From Opacimonas sp040514355 (GTDB lineage: Bacteria > Pseudomonadota > Gammaproteobacteria > Enterobacterales > Alteromonadaceae): DNA of 41,296 bases. Below, piece after piece: positions 24,245 through 32,521 of the stretch. Under the pieces are notes generated by a model. The model ran no database searches. It was not told the origin of the DNA and saw nothing but the letters and a program-made list of their open reading frames with translations. A program made the translations under genes and the position numbers. The DNA lies in contig JBEVCF010000028.1 in NCBI GenBank assembly GCA_040514355.1, positions 1 to 41,296 of the forward strand, given 5' to 3'. Positions within the stretch are counted from its first letter, which is position 1. The number at the start of each line of letters is the position of its first letter.

Positions 24245-26134
24245 ATGTCGAATCAATATACCGCAGACGCAATTGAAGTTCTCAATGGCTTGGAGCCTGT
24301 CAAACGTCGACCAGGGATGTATACCGACACCACCCGCCCTAACCATTTGAGTCAAGAAGTTATCGACAACTCCGTGGATGAGGCGTTGGCGGGCCATGCC
24401 AGTTCAATCAAAGTCATTTTACACGAAGATAACTCTCTTGAAGTCATTGATGATGGACGTGGAATGCCCGTTGATATTCACCCTGAAGAGGGGATATCAG
24501 GGGTAGAGTTAATCATGACCAAACTGCATGCTGGTGGTAAATTCTCGAATAAAAACTATGAGTTTTCCGGTGGTTTGCACGGGGTAGGGATATCGGTGGT
24601 CAATGCCTTATCCAAGCGTGTTGAAGTCAAAATTCGACGCGATGCTCAGGTCTATCAAATCGTGTTCGCCGATGGCGAAAAGATCGAAGATTTGCAGGTC
24701 ATTGATACCTGTGGTCAGCGCAACACCGGTACGAGTGTGCACTTTTGGCCTGATGGTCGTTATTTTGATTCAGAAAGGTTCTCGGTCAGACAGTTACATC
24801 ATGTCCTAAGAGCTAAAGCCGTATTGTGCCCAGGTTTACGGATTCGCTTTGACAACAAAGTAGCCAAAGAAACGACCGAGTGGTATTACGAGGATGGCTT
24901 ACGTGATTATCTGATGCAAGCCGTTGCCGACGCCGAAAAAATCCCCAGTGACGAACCTTTTGTCGGGCAGTTTTCTGGTAATGGTGAAGCCGCTGATTGG
25001 GCGGTGATTTGGTTGCCAGAGGGTGGCGATATGGTCACTGAAAGTTATGTGAACCTCATTCCCACTGCGCAAGGTGGCACACATGTGAATGGTTTGCGTC
25101 AAGGCCTTCTAGAGTCGATGCGAGAATTTTGTGAATTTAGAAATCTCATGCCACGTGGGGTCAAACTCACACCGGATGATATCTGGGATCGCTGTTGCTA
25201 TATTTTGTCGACTAAGATGCAAGATCCACAATTTGCTGGACAAACCAAAGAGCGTTTGTCGTCTCGCCAAGCCTCTGCCTTTGTCTCAGGCGTAGTCAAA
25301 GACTCGTTTAGCTTGTGGTTAAACCAACACACGGATGTCGCCGAGCTATTGGCTGAAATGTGTATTGCCAATGCCCAAAAACGCTTGCGTCAAACCAAAA
25401 AAGTGGCGCGCAAAAAGGTCACACAAGGCCCAGCGCTACCGGGTAAATTGACTGATTGCTCCGGGCAAGACACCACCCGCTCAGAGCTGTTTTTAGTCGA
25501 GGGTGATTCAGCAGGTGGTTCAGCCAAACAAGCCCGCGATCGAGAATTTCAAGCGATCATGCCACTGCGTGGTAAGATTTTAAATTCGTGGGAAGTCGAT
25601 TCATCGCAAGTGCTTGCCTCTCAAGAGATCCACGATATTTCCGTGGCGTTGGGTATAGATCCTGATAGTGATGACTTATCGGGCTTGCGTTACGGTAAGA
25701 TTTGTATCCTTGCGGATGCCGATTCGGATGGTTTGCACATTGCCACCTTGTTGTGTGCGCTGTTTGTGAAACATTTCCGTTCTTTAGTGGAACGAGGACA
25801 TGTCTATGTCGCTATGCCGCCACTATTCCGTATCGATGTGGGTAAAGAAGTATTTTACGCGCTGGATGAAAGTGAAAAACAAGGCATTTTAGATCGCATT
25901 GAAGCAGAGAAAAAACGCGGCAAAGTCGGCGTACAGCGCTTCAAAGGCTTAGGTGAAATGAACCCTTTACAGTTGCGTGAAACGACCATGGATCCCAATA
26001 CTCGCCGTCTCGTGCAATTAACGATTGACGATGCTGAGAGTATGCTAGAACTGATGGATATGTTATTGGCGAAAAAACGTTCTGGCGATCGTAAAGAGTG
26101 GCTGGAGAACAAGGGTAATTTAGCAGAGGTGTAA
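24245..26134 (+). CDS. parE: DNA topoisomerase IV subunit B ParE
   Basis: ATPase subunit of topoisomerase IV, which unlinks daughter chromosomes. It has 629 residues against 630 in E. coli. The GHKL ATPase motifs are EVIDNSVDEALAG, DDGRGMPVDIH and GGLHGVGISVVNALS, and the transducer Lys lies in QGGTHVNGLRQGL. The TOPRIM domain has EGDSAGGSAKQARDRE, the DADSDG metal site and the RFKGLGEMNP signature near the C-terminus, which separates ParE from GyrB (no GyrB-type insert). The upstream Shine-Dalgarno is weak (AATAAG). The partner gene parC does not follow directly; an uncharacterised membrane protein begins 3 bp after the stop. Confidence 0.97.
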   Translation: MSNQYTADAIEVLNGLEPVKRRPGMYTDTTRPNHLSQEVIDNSVDEALAGHASSIKVILHEDNSLEVIDDGRGMPVDIHPEEGISGVELIMTKLHAGGKFSNKNYEFSGGLHGVGISVVNALSKRVEVKIRRDAQVYQIVFADGEKIEDLQVIDTCGQRNTGTSVHFWPDGRYFDSERFSVRQLHHVLRAKAVLCPGLRIRFDNKVAKETTEWYYEDGLRDYLMQAVADAEKIPSDEPFVGQFSGNGEAADWAVIWLPEGGDMVTESYVNLIPTAQGGTHVNGLRQGLLESMREFCEFRNLMPRGVKLTPDDIWDRCCYILSTKMQDPQFAGQTKERLSSRQASAFVSGVVKDSFSLWLNQHTDVAELLAEMCIANAQKRLRQTKKVARKKVTQGPALPGKLTDCSGQDTTRSELFLVEGDSAGGSAKQARDREFQAIMPLRGKILNSWEVDSSQVLASQEIHDISVALGIDPDSDDLSGLRYGKICILADADSDGLHIATLLCALFVKHFRSLVERGHVYVAMPPLFRIDVGKEVFYALDESEKQGILDRIEAEKKRGKVGVQRFKGLGEMNPLQLRETTMDPNTRRLVQLTIDDAESMLELMDMLLAKKRSGDRKEWLENKGNLAEV

Positions 26135-26137
26135 TGG

Positions 26138-27439
26138 ATGTCTAACCCTCTTAGGGCGTTATTAAAATGGATTTTGCGAACGTTATTAACCGTCCTAGTG
26201 TTGTCGGTGATCAGCTTTTTTGTATTCACTGACAAACACCCTCAGGTGGAACACACAACGGCTAATTACCTCAATGATGCCGAGACAGTATACCCACTAC
26301 TCAATGATCTGAAGCGTATTTTGGCTGAGGATCACCTCGCTCACTCCGTGCGTGTAACCCATACACAGTTTGCGAGCTTATTGGATTTTCTGCGACGTGC
26401 ATTACCTGGATTTGAAGGCCAGGTATCCTTGCAAGCCGGCGAGGGTAAATTAATTTTGAGCTATGCTTTTACAGTGTTTGCGCACCAGCGTTACATCAAT
26501 CTTACACTGGTGCTGCAAGATGCACCTAAAGTAGATATCAAACAACTCAAAGTGAGCAAGGTGCCGTTACCTGGCAACCTGTTGCTCGACGTGGTGAGTT
26601 GGGGGATTGATCGCTACACGCAAAGTAACATTGCGACACTAGCCCGACAACAAGTCGCTAACGTGCTTTTTTTGCCGCGTGAAGCGCATGTCAGAATTCA
26701 GCCCATGCAAGGGTTTATGGCGGCGTTAAAAGAGGCTAAAAACCAATTAAACTTGGATCGTGATGAAGCGCTTATTGTGAGAGTCACCTATTATCTTTAT
26801 TTTTTAGCTTACGAACAAAGCATCCCCGTGAGTAAGCAGGTCTCTTTAGGTGAGTACATCCGAGAGTTGATGCTTGAAGCACAGATCCAAAGCAAACCTA
26901 ATACTGCACACCTTGAGAACGAAGCCGCGTTGTTAGCATTAGCTATTTATGCAGGCGATGCACGCTTTGCTCGTTTCATTGGGATTGAGCACGTTGCTCA
27001 AGATCGTTTGTTACCTGCTGGTATCACATTAACTGTCCAAAACCGTGCAGATTTAGCAAAGCACTTTATTTACAGTGCGGCTATTCAAATTTTATCTGAT
27101 CAAGGGATATCTGTTGCGATTGGTGAATTTAAGGAGTTAATGGACCGTGTACAGACAGGCAGTGGATATAGTTTTGTTGATTTAGCTGCTGACAAAGCGG
27201 GAGTACAATTTGCTGTTGTATTAGCAAACCCGGATAGGGCTGCACAAGCGCAATTATTACTCTCTTTGCAAGTTGATGAGACAATATTTATGCCTAGCAC
27301 CAATGGCTTACCCGAAGGGCTGCACCGCGAGGCTTTCGTTGCGCAGTTTGGTCGTGTTGATAGCCCTGCTTATGTAGCGATGGTTGAGACGGTTCGACAA
27401 CGCGTGTTAGCGACACCACTGAATCAACAAACACAATAA
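26138..27439 (+). CDS. Membrane-anchored protein of unknown function behind parE
   Basis: 433 residues, not recognised by function. One N-terminal membrane helix (ILRTLLTVLVLSVISFFVF, about residues 12-30) is preceded by basic residues, predicting a single-span anchor with the bulk in the periplasm. The rest is soluble, with alternating strands to about residue 150 (VSLQAGEGKLILSYAFTVF) and a mostly helical second half. No catalytic motif is visible. The ATG lies 3 bp after the parE stop with GAGGTG upstream, so it is surely co-translated or co-transcribed with parE. I recall similar hypothetical proteins near parE in Alteromonadales, but cannot verify this. It might serve cell-envelope or segregation functions; that is only a guess from position. 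Confidence 0.85.
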   Translation: MSNPLRALLKWILRTLLTVLVLSVISFFVFTDKHPQVEHTTANYLNDAETVYPLLNDLKRILAEDHLAHSVRVTHTQFASLLDFLRRALPGFEGQVSLQAGEGKLILSYAFTVFAHQRYINLTLVLQDAPKVDIKQLKVSKVPLPGNLLLDVVSWGIDRYTQSNIATLARQQVANVLFLPREAHVRIQPMQGFMAALKEAKNQLNLDRDEALIVRVTYYLYFLAYEQSIPVSKQVSLGEYIRELMLEAQIQSKPNTAHLENEAALLALAIYAGDARFARFIGIEHVAQDRLLPAGITLTVQNRADLAKHFIYSAAIQILSDQGISVAIGEFKELMDRVQTGSGYSFVDLAADKAGVQFAVVLANPDRAAQAQLLLSLQVDETIFMPSTNGLPEGLHREAFVAQFGRVDSPAYVAMVETVRQRVLATPLNQQTQ

Positions 27440-27499
27440 GAAGCAAGCCACATTGCAGATTAGATAAGCACTGGTACGTCGAGAAACACGTCGATTTGG

Positions 27500-27829
27500 C
27501 TATTGACTTTTAAGGCTATCTTTAAACTGCACAAGCGTAGAGAGTAATTGCTCAATCTGCATCACAATTACACTCAAATCCTGCTCGATTTGGGCTTTGT
27601 CCGTATTTGCAAAATCCAAAGCCGTAAATGCATCCATATTTTCACAGACTTCTGCTACGTATGGCTCAAAGCGTTTGGCACGGGTCTTAAATGGACTCGA
27701 ATCTGCGAAAATGGTTTGGAATTTGCCTTTGCCATCCTTTTGAAATGAATCGAGTAGAGTATCTGCATCTACGGCTTTGCGATATATCAGTTGTAGGTTT
27801 TCTTGGAGTTTGTCGAGAATAGCTTGCAT
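27500..27829 (-). CDS. Short PriC-like protein (possible primosomal replication protein N'')
   Basis: 109 residues, highly helical and acidic. Alignment by eye with E. coli PriC is suggestive: LDKLQENLQLIYRKA against LEKLEGQLATLRQRC, PFKTRAKRF against LFQTRATTL, then an E..EN/D.N pattern and a QIEQDLSVIVMQIEQLL helix. This corresponds to the PriC N-terminal domain only; the C-terminal ~75 residues of E. coli PriC (175 residues), where contacts with SSB have been mapped, have no counterpart. The stop is 60 bp from the convergent neighbour, leaving no room for a longer version. PriC would help reload DnaB at stalled forks. A different small helical protein is quite possible. Confidence 0.5.
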   Translation of the reverse strand: MQAILDKLQENLQLIYRKAVDADTLLDSFQKDGKGKFQTIFADSSPFKTRAKRFEPYVAEVCENMDAFTALDFANTDKAQIEQDLSVIVMQIEQLLSTLVQFKDSLKSQ

Positions 27830-27955
27830 AGGTCTTTAACACTAACAAAATTTGCCGAAGTTTATCATAGTCGTGCCAAATAACCGATAGTCTCTAAAGT
27901 TTACTTGTACCTCGGAGACTAAAACTTTCAATACAGTGCGATGGGCTTAAACACG

Positions 27956-28969
27956 TCATGCTAAATTAATCGGTGTTTTACTCGGTTCACCCCCTATTTC
28001 TCGCACTAATTTGGGCACCATATAACCCGACTGTTGCGCGATCACTTCACGCATAATATTTATCGCCGTATCATCGTCTACTGCAAAATGCTGTGCGCCT
28101 TTTACGCGGTCAAACATGTGCAGGTAATAAGGTTGGATCCCCGCTGTGAACAAGGATTCATTCAAAGTTATTTGGGTACTGACACAATCATTGACGCCCT
28201 TCAACAATACCGCTTGGTTGAGCACGGTCACATAATGTTGTTTGAGTAATGCCACGGCTTGTATCAATTCAGGTGAGATTTCGCGAGCGTGGTTAATATG
28301 CAAAACCACAATGGCTTGTAAGCGACTAGTCTGTAAGCGCTGACTCAATGTTTGGGTCACTCGAGTTGGGAGTACAACGGGGAGGCGCGTATGGATCCGC
28401 ACGCGTTTGAGGTGTGGGATCTGTTCTAATTCATCTAGTAACCATGCAATATGCGCATCGTTGGCCATTAAGGGATCGCCACCGGATAAAATGACTTCAT
28501 CAAGTTCGGGATGGGCTTGGATATAAGCAAATTGTGCCTGCCATTCGCGCTTGTTGTTGTGGTGCTCTGCATAGGGAAAATGACGGCGAAAACAATATCG
28601 GCAGTTGACAGCACACCCCCCTTTCACAATTAACAAGAGGCGGTTGTGGTACTTGTGCACAATCCCCGATTGAGATTTGTCAAATTCGTCAAGCGGGTCG
28701 GTGACATAACCTTCGACCTCCAAAAACTCATCGTGCAAGGGCAAAACTTGGCGTAAAAGAGGATCATCAGGCGTGTTTTTGGCCATCAGTTCAGCAAAAA
28801 ATACCGGCACGCGCATCGGGAATAAACGCCGCGCTTTGACATGTTGGCTATAGTGTTCGACAGGCAGGGCCAAAAAGCGCAATAAAGCCTCGGGATCTGT
28901 GAAAGATTTTGCTAATTCTTTTTGCCAGTTGGGCTCTACAGCAAGGAGATTTTTGTGTATATTATGCAC
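27956..28969 (-). CDS. epmB: EF-P (R)-beta-lysine synthesis aminomutase EpmB (YjeK)
   Basis: A radical-SAM, PLP-dependent lysine 2,3-aminomutase that makes (R)-beta-lysine for EF-P modification. The cluster motif CxxxCxxC is seen in GGCAVNCRYCFRRHFPY (around residues 113-129). EVILSGGDPLM, RIHTRLPVVLPTRV, and VLNQAVLLKGVND match the family, and YYLHMFDRVKGAQHF near the end is the typical PLP region. It has 337 residues against 342 in E. coli. The start is GTG at 28969 (GTG CAT AAT). It is divergent from efp with only 33 bp between start codons, so the promoters must overlap the coding regions. The pairing with efp and epmA supports this call over a catabolic KamA. Confidence 0.95.
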   Translation of the reverse strand: MHNIHKNLLAVEPNWQKELAKSFTDPEALLRFLALPVEHYSQHVKARRLFPMRVPVFFAELMAKNTPDDPLLRQVLPLHDEFLEVEGYVTDPLDEFDKSQSGIVHKYHNRLLLIVKGGCAVNCRYCFRRHFPYAEHHNNKREWQAQFAYIQAHPELDEVILSGGDPLMANDAHIAWLLDELEQIPHLKRVRIHTRLPVVLPTRVTQTLSQRLQTSRLQAIVVLHINHAREISPELIQAVALLKQHYVTVLNQAVLLKGVNDCVSTQITLNESLFTAGIQPYYLHMFDRVKGAQHFAVDDDTAINIMREVIAQQSGYMVPKLVREIGGEPSKTPINLA

Positions 28970-29002
28970 CGTTAAACCACTAATGAATCAAGATGAGGAT
29001 GT

Positions 29003-29572
29003 ATGGCGAATTTTAGCACAAATGAATTTAAAGCTGGACTAAAGGTCATGATCGATGGCGAGCCATGTAATATTTTAGAAAATGAATATGTTAAACCGGG
29101 TAAAGGTCAAGCTTTCAACCGTGTCAAAATCCGTAAACTAATCTCCAACAAAGTGTTAGAGAAAACCTTCAAGTCGGGTGATTCTGTCGAAGGTGCTGAT
29201 GTGATGGATACCGAACTGGCTTATCTCTACACTGACGGTGAGTTCTATCATTTCATGAACAATGAAACCTTTGAGCAAGTCGCTGCTGATGCCAAGGCAG
29301 TAGGCGATAATGTGAAATGGTTGGTCGAAAACGACACGTGTACCATTACCCTATTTAATGGCTCTCCGATCGCTGTGACGCCACCTAATTTCGTAGAGTT
29401 AGAAATCACCGAAACCGACCCTGGCCTGAAAGGTGATACTGCTGGTACGGGTGGTAAACCTGCTACCTTAGTAACCGGTGCGGTTGTACGTGTACCATTG
29501 TTTGTACAAACCGGTGAAGTCATCAAAGTAGACACACGTAGCGGTGAATACGTGTCTCGCGCACAAAAATAA
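29003..29572 (+). CDS. efp: Translation elongation factor P
   Basis: Rescues ribosomes stalled at consecutive prolines. It has 189 residues (E. coli 188) in three beta-barrel domains. The modified lysine is Lys34 in EYVKPGKGQAF, the bacterial context for beta-lysylation. TYLYTDGEF-like (AYLYTDGEFYHFMNNETFEQ) and the C-terminal signature TDPGLKGDTAGTGGKPA are also conserved. GAGG lies 8 bp before the ATG. Its stop codon shares one base with the epmA start (TAATG). An intrinsic terminator sits 43-79 bases past its stop, inside epmA, which would make most transcripts monocistronic for efp. Confidence 0.98.
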   Translation: MANFSTNEFKAGLKVMIDGEPCNILENEYVKPGKGQAFNRVKIRKLISNKVLEKTFKSGDSVEGADVMDTELAYLYTDGEFYHFMNNETFEQVAADAKAVGDNVKWLVENDTCTITLFNGSPIAVTPPNFVELEITETDPGLKGDTAGTGGKPATLVTGAVVRVPLFVQTGEVIKVDTRSGEYVSRAQK

Positions 29573-30528
29573 TGTCTATGTGGGCCATGTCCATTAGCCC
29601 AGAACATTTACGTCAAAAAGCCCAGATATTGCAAAATATCCGGGCTTTTTTCGCTGCGCGTAATGTGATTGAGGTTGATGCTCCCGTGTTGTGCCAAGCC
29701 GGTGTGACAGACCCCTACCTCGACAATTTTTCTACGGCATTCACGGCAACCGGCCAGCCGCAAACTTACTACCTGCAAACGTCACCTGAATACGCCTTAA
29801 AACGTATGTTAGCCAGCGGTGCAGGCGATATCTATGCAATGGCCAAAGCCTTTCGACACGAGCCTGAAAGTCCTGAGCACAATCCCGAGTTTATGATGTT
29901 GGAATGGTATCGCGTGGGTTGGGATGATCGGCAACTCATGCAGGAAGTTGATGCGCTACTGCAACATATTCTCACTACTCCAGCAGGCGATTATCTGGCC
30001 TATGACGAGGCTTTTGCACATTATTGCCAGCTCAATATTTGGGATGCATCTCAAGCCGAACTGATTGCCGCCTATGGACGAGAAGCGCAGTATGATTTGC
30101 AAGCTGAAAGTCGCGACCATATTTTGCAGTTGTTGTTTGCCGAACACATCGAACCGCATATTGGTCAAGACAAACCGTGTTTTGTGTATGATTTTCCAGC
30201 GTCACAAGCTGCCCTTGCTCGGATTGATGAAACCCATCCCAATAAGGCGCGTCGGTTTGAGGTATATTACAAAGGGATCGAACTAGCTAATGGTTATCAC
30301 GAATTAACGGATGCTGATTTACTCCAGGCGCGTTGGCTGGCGGATAATGCGCAGCGTCAACACACGGGGCTTCGTCCGATGGCGTTTGATGAGCGTTTGT
30401 TAGCTGCCCAGCGCCATGGCTTACCGGAGTGCGCGGGTGTGGCTTTGGGCGTTGACCGTTTGCTTATGTTAGCGTTGGGCGTCGACACACTGCAAGACAT
30501 ATTATCTTTTCCCTTTACACAGGCTTAG
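29572..30528 (+). CDS. epmA: EF-P beta-lysyltransferase EpmA (GenX/PoxA/YjeA)
   Basis: A class II lysyl-tRNA synthetase paralogue that joins beta-lysine to Lys34 of EF-P. It lacks the anticodon-binding domain and has 318 residues (E. coli 325). Motif 2 is FRHEPESPEHNPEFMMLEWYR, motif 3 is GVALGVDRLLMLALG; RFEVYYKGIELANGYHELTD is the amino-acid pocket. Its start overlaps the efp stop by one base, which suggests translational coupling. Codons ~15-27 (KAQILQNIRAFFA), which match the conserved first helix of the family, are also an intrinsic terminator at RNA level; this would lower epmA transcription relative to efp. Confidence 0.96.
   Translation: MSMWAMSISPEHLRQKAQILQNIRAFFAARNVIEVDAPVLCQAGVTDPYLDNFSTAFTATGQPQTYYLQTSPEYALKRMLASGAGDIYAMAKAFRHEPESPEHNPEFMMLEWYRVGWDDRQLMQEVDALLQHILTTPAGDYLAYDEAFAHYCQLNIWDASQAELIAAYGREAQYDLQAESRDHILQLLFAEHIEPHIGQDKPCFVYDFPASQAALARIDETHPNKARRFEVYYKGIELANGYHELTDADLLQARWLADNAQRQHTGLRPMAFDERLLAAQRHGLPECAGVALGVDRLLMLALGVDTLQDILSFPFTQA
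29615..29651 (+). terminator. Intrinsic terminator inside the epmA coding sequence
   Basis: AAAAAGCCC (29615-29623) pairs with GGGCTTTTT (29642-29650); after one A-C mismatch GATATT pairs with AATATC; the loop is GCAA, a stable GNRA tetraloop. Six T's follow the G-C part of the stem (29646-29651). It lies 43 bases past the efp stop in the reading frame of epmA. The structure is read directly; in vivo efficiency is unknown. Confidence 0.8.
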
Positions 30529-30646
30529 CTGGACCAGTCCTGTCCGCATTCAAAACCCCACTATGAACTTGGTTGAGATAGTCATATGTGATTGAGCATT
30601 GTTAAAACTGCATTGACGGCGGTGGTGACAACCCTCAGGTATGCCA

Positions 30647-31294
30647 TTACAGCTTGGGTTCAGGCAAAATTTCGGCTTTTTTTAATATCACCGGTTCAAT
30701 TGGCACATCGGGCTGACCAAACTCTAGGGAATATTCTGTTTCGACTTCACTGATTGCGTCAACCACTTCATATCCCTCTATAATCGAGCCAAATACGGTA
30801 TAGCCCCAATTTTTGCCAGGGTTGAGAGATTCATTATCGCGCATGTTGAAATAGAATTGACGCGTGGCAGTGTGTGGTTCAGTGTTGCGTGCCATAGCGA
30901 TCGTATAGAGATCGTTTGTTAAGCCATTACCTGACTCATTATAAATCTTGCCAAAACTTGGCTTGGGTTCAAAATCGGTCGAGTAGCCTCCGCCTTGCAC
31001 CACAAAGCCTGCAATAACGCGATGAAAAAGGGTATCTTCGTAACTGCGCTTATCGACGTAGCGCAAAAAATTGTTCACAGTTATTGGAGCTTTGCGACGA
31101 TCTAACTCCACAACAATGTCACCCATTGTGGTACTGAGTTTTACCCGAGGATAGAGATTATCAGGCTGGATATGTGAGCCATCTGGAAGGGCTTTTTTTT
31201 GGGCGAAAGTAGGTGCTGACAATGCCAGACACAACCCGCAGAGTAAATACAATGCGCATAACCATGATGCTTGACTCAAGCGTGTGTTAATCAT
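30647..31294 (-). CDS. Periplasmic cyclophilin-type peptidyl-prolyl cis-trans isomerase
   Basis: Assists protein folding in the periplasm. It has 215 residues with an N-terminal signal peptide (hydrophobic LCALYLLCGLCLALS, cleavage after TFA). The cyclophilin core is clear: TTMGDIVVELDRRKAPITV, FHRVIAGFVVQGGGYSTDF (with the catalytic Arg of the FHR motif), ATRQFYFNMRDNESL and GYTVFGSIIEGYEVVDAI. This is the bacterial PpiA type, with a short linker after the signal. It is convergent with epmA and 31 bp downstream of rlmG on the same strand, so read-through from rlmG is possible. The 118 bp between epmA and this gene hold no clear terminator. Confidence 0.92.
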   Translation of the reverse strand: MINTRLSQASWLCALYLLCGLCLALSAPTFAQKKALPDGSHIQPDNLYPRVKLSTTMGDIVVELDRRKAPITVNNFLRYVDKRSYEDTLFHRVIAGFVVQGGGYSTDFEPKPSFGKIYNESGNGLTNDLYTIAMARNTEPHTATRQFYFNMRDNESLNPGKNWGYTVFGSIIEGYEVVDAISEVETEYSLEFGQPDVPIEPVILKKAEILPEPKL

Positions 31295-31325
31295 TTTTAT
31301 ATATCACCTTTGCCGGACTTCTCGT

Positions 31326-32462
31326 CTATTTGTAAGCGGATAAGATTGAAAACTTTTTATTCGTAGCGACTACCTTAAAACCCCCAAACCGATTTTTCAA
31401 GACTTGGCCGTAGGGCAGATGGCGATTGCCAATGATCCGCAATTCACCGCCAAAACGCAGCGCATAGTGACTGTCTTTGAACATTTGTTTGGCAATGTGA
31501 TCGGTAATCGCTTGTTGTTGATGAAAAGGCGGATTACACAACACGATATCCGCCTCGGGCAGATCGTACTGAGACAAACAATCGTTGACCATAAAGGTGC
31601 AGTTTGACAGTTGCTCAGGGAAATTATGCGCGACGTTAACCTTAGCACTCGCAATTGCCATATAGGATTCATCGACAAACGTGACTTTCGCATTGGGTGC
31701 TTGCGCGAGTACCGCGCAACCCACCACTCCGTTACCACAGCCCAAATCAATCACATGTTGATTGTCAATATCCGGTAAGTTTTGCATTAGAAAGCGCCCA
31801 CCAATATCTAGGTTGAGGCGTGAAAACACATTCGGAAGATTACTGATAGTCAGCGGAGGATTAGGCACATCCCAAATTTGTTCCGCGGGTGGCTCTGCGT
31901 TTAACGCAGTGTTAACGTTGGCAAACAGCAAGCGAGATTTCTTTTTGGCCAACGTGGTTTTATTTTCACCAATGTACTGGGCAAAAATCTTCTGCACATT
32001 TTGGGTCATTTGAGGGACTTTTGCGCCAGCTAGCACCACAGAATCGGCATGTAAAAAAGGTTTTAAACGCGCGAGTTGCCACGCGAGGTAGCTCAAATTT
32101 TTCGGAATTTTCAGTACCAAAATGTCGATTTTGTGTTCCGGTAGGGCCATGCTATCCAAAAACGTGACCGCCGCTTGGTCCAACTCGTTGTTGAGTAAAT
32201 TGAATTCACAGCCTTTTTGCGCAACAAATGAATCACTAAAGTGCATAGGATGATAAGCGTGCAGGGCACACGTTAATGCACCAAAGTCGTCATTTGCAAT
32301 CAGTATGTTGGGTTCGGAATGTTTAGTAAGTACTTCCTCATGCAGAGTGTGTAGTAGATATTCATCGACGGCATCCCAAGCCTGTAAATTGGGCAATTGC
32401 TGTGCTTTTGGGTAGCGATATAAACTGAGTTCGCCAAATGCATGTATAAAATGCGTATTCAT
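31326..32462 (-). CDS. rlmG: 23S rRNA (guanine-N2) methyltransferase RlmG
   Basis: Methylates G1835 of 23S rRNA using SAM. It has 378 residues, the same length as E. coli RlmG. The N-terminal half is the degenerate methyltransferase-like domain (LQAWDAVDEYLLHTL, ILIANDDFGALTCAL). The C-terminal half is catalytic: NVFSRLNLDIGGRFLMQNLP, motif I VIDLGCGNGVVG, VTFVDESYMA, and motif IV NPPFHQQQAITDH for a base amino group. NRHLPYGQVLKNRFGG closes the fold. The alternative RsmC has similar architecture, but the LQAWDAADEYLL-type N-terminus and VFSR..LDIG..F.MQ pattern point to RlmG. It is divergent from the alkB gene over 59 bp containing a palindromic site. Confidence 0.94.
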   Translation of the reverse strand: MNTHFIHAFGELSLYRYPKAQQLPNLQAWDAVDEYLLHTLHEEVLTKHSEPNILIANDDFGALTCALHAYHPMHFSDSFVAQKGCEFNLLNNELDQAAVTFLDSMALPEHKIDILVLKIPKNLSYLAWQLARLKPFLHADSVVLAGAKVPQMTQNVQKIFAQYIGENKTTLAKKKSRLLFANVNTALNAEPPAEQIWDVPNPPLTISNLPNVFSRLNLDIGGRFLMQNLPDIDNQHVIDLGCGNGVVGCAVLAQAPNAKVTFVDESYMAIASAKVNVAHNFPEQLSNCTFMVNDCLSQYDLPEADIVLCNPPFHQQQAITDHIAKQMFKDSHYALRFGGELRIIGNRHLPYGQVLKNRFGGFKVVATNKKFSILSAYK

Positions 32463-32485
32463 TATAAAATTTCCAAAAAAAATCT

Positions 32486-32506
32486 TGAGTACTCACAATG
32501 AGTACT
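32486..32506. promoter_or_regulatory. Palindromic candidate operator between rlmG and alkB
   Basis: A 10-bp perfect palindrome TGAGTACTCA (32486-32495) is followed, after CAA, by a further TGAGTACT (32499-32506). The second half-site makes an additional inverted repeat AGTACTCA / TGAGTACT with a 3-bp spacer. All of it lies in the 59 bp between two divergent start codons. No known regulator was recognised. Confidence 0.45.
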
Positions 32507-32521
32507 ACTGTTTAGCACGAA

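Noticed and set aside
27888..27921. Inverted repeat TAGTCTC / GAGACTA downstream of epmB as terminator
   Set aside because: The loop is 20 bases and no T-run follows on the minus strand.
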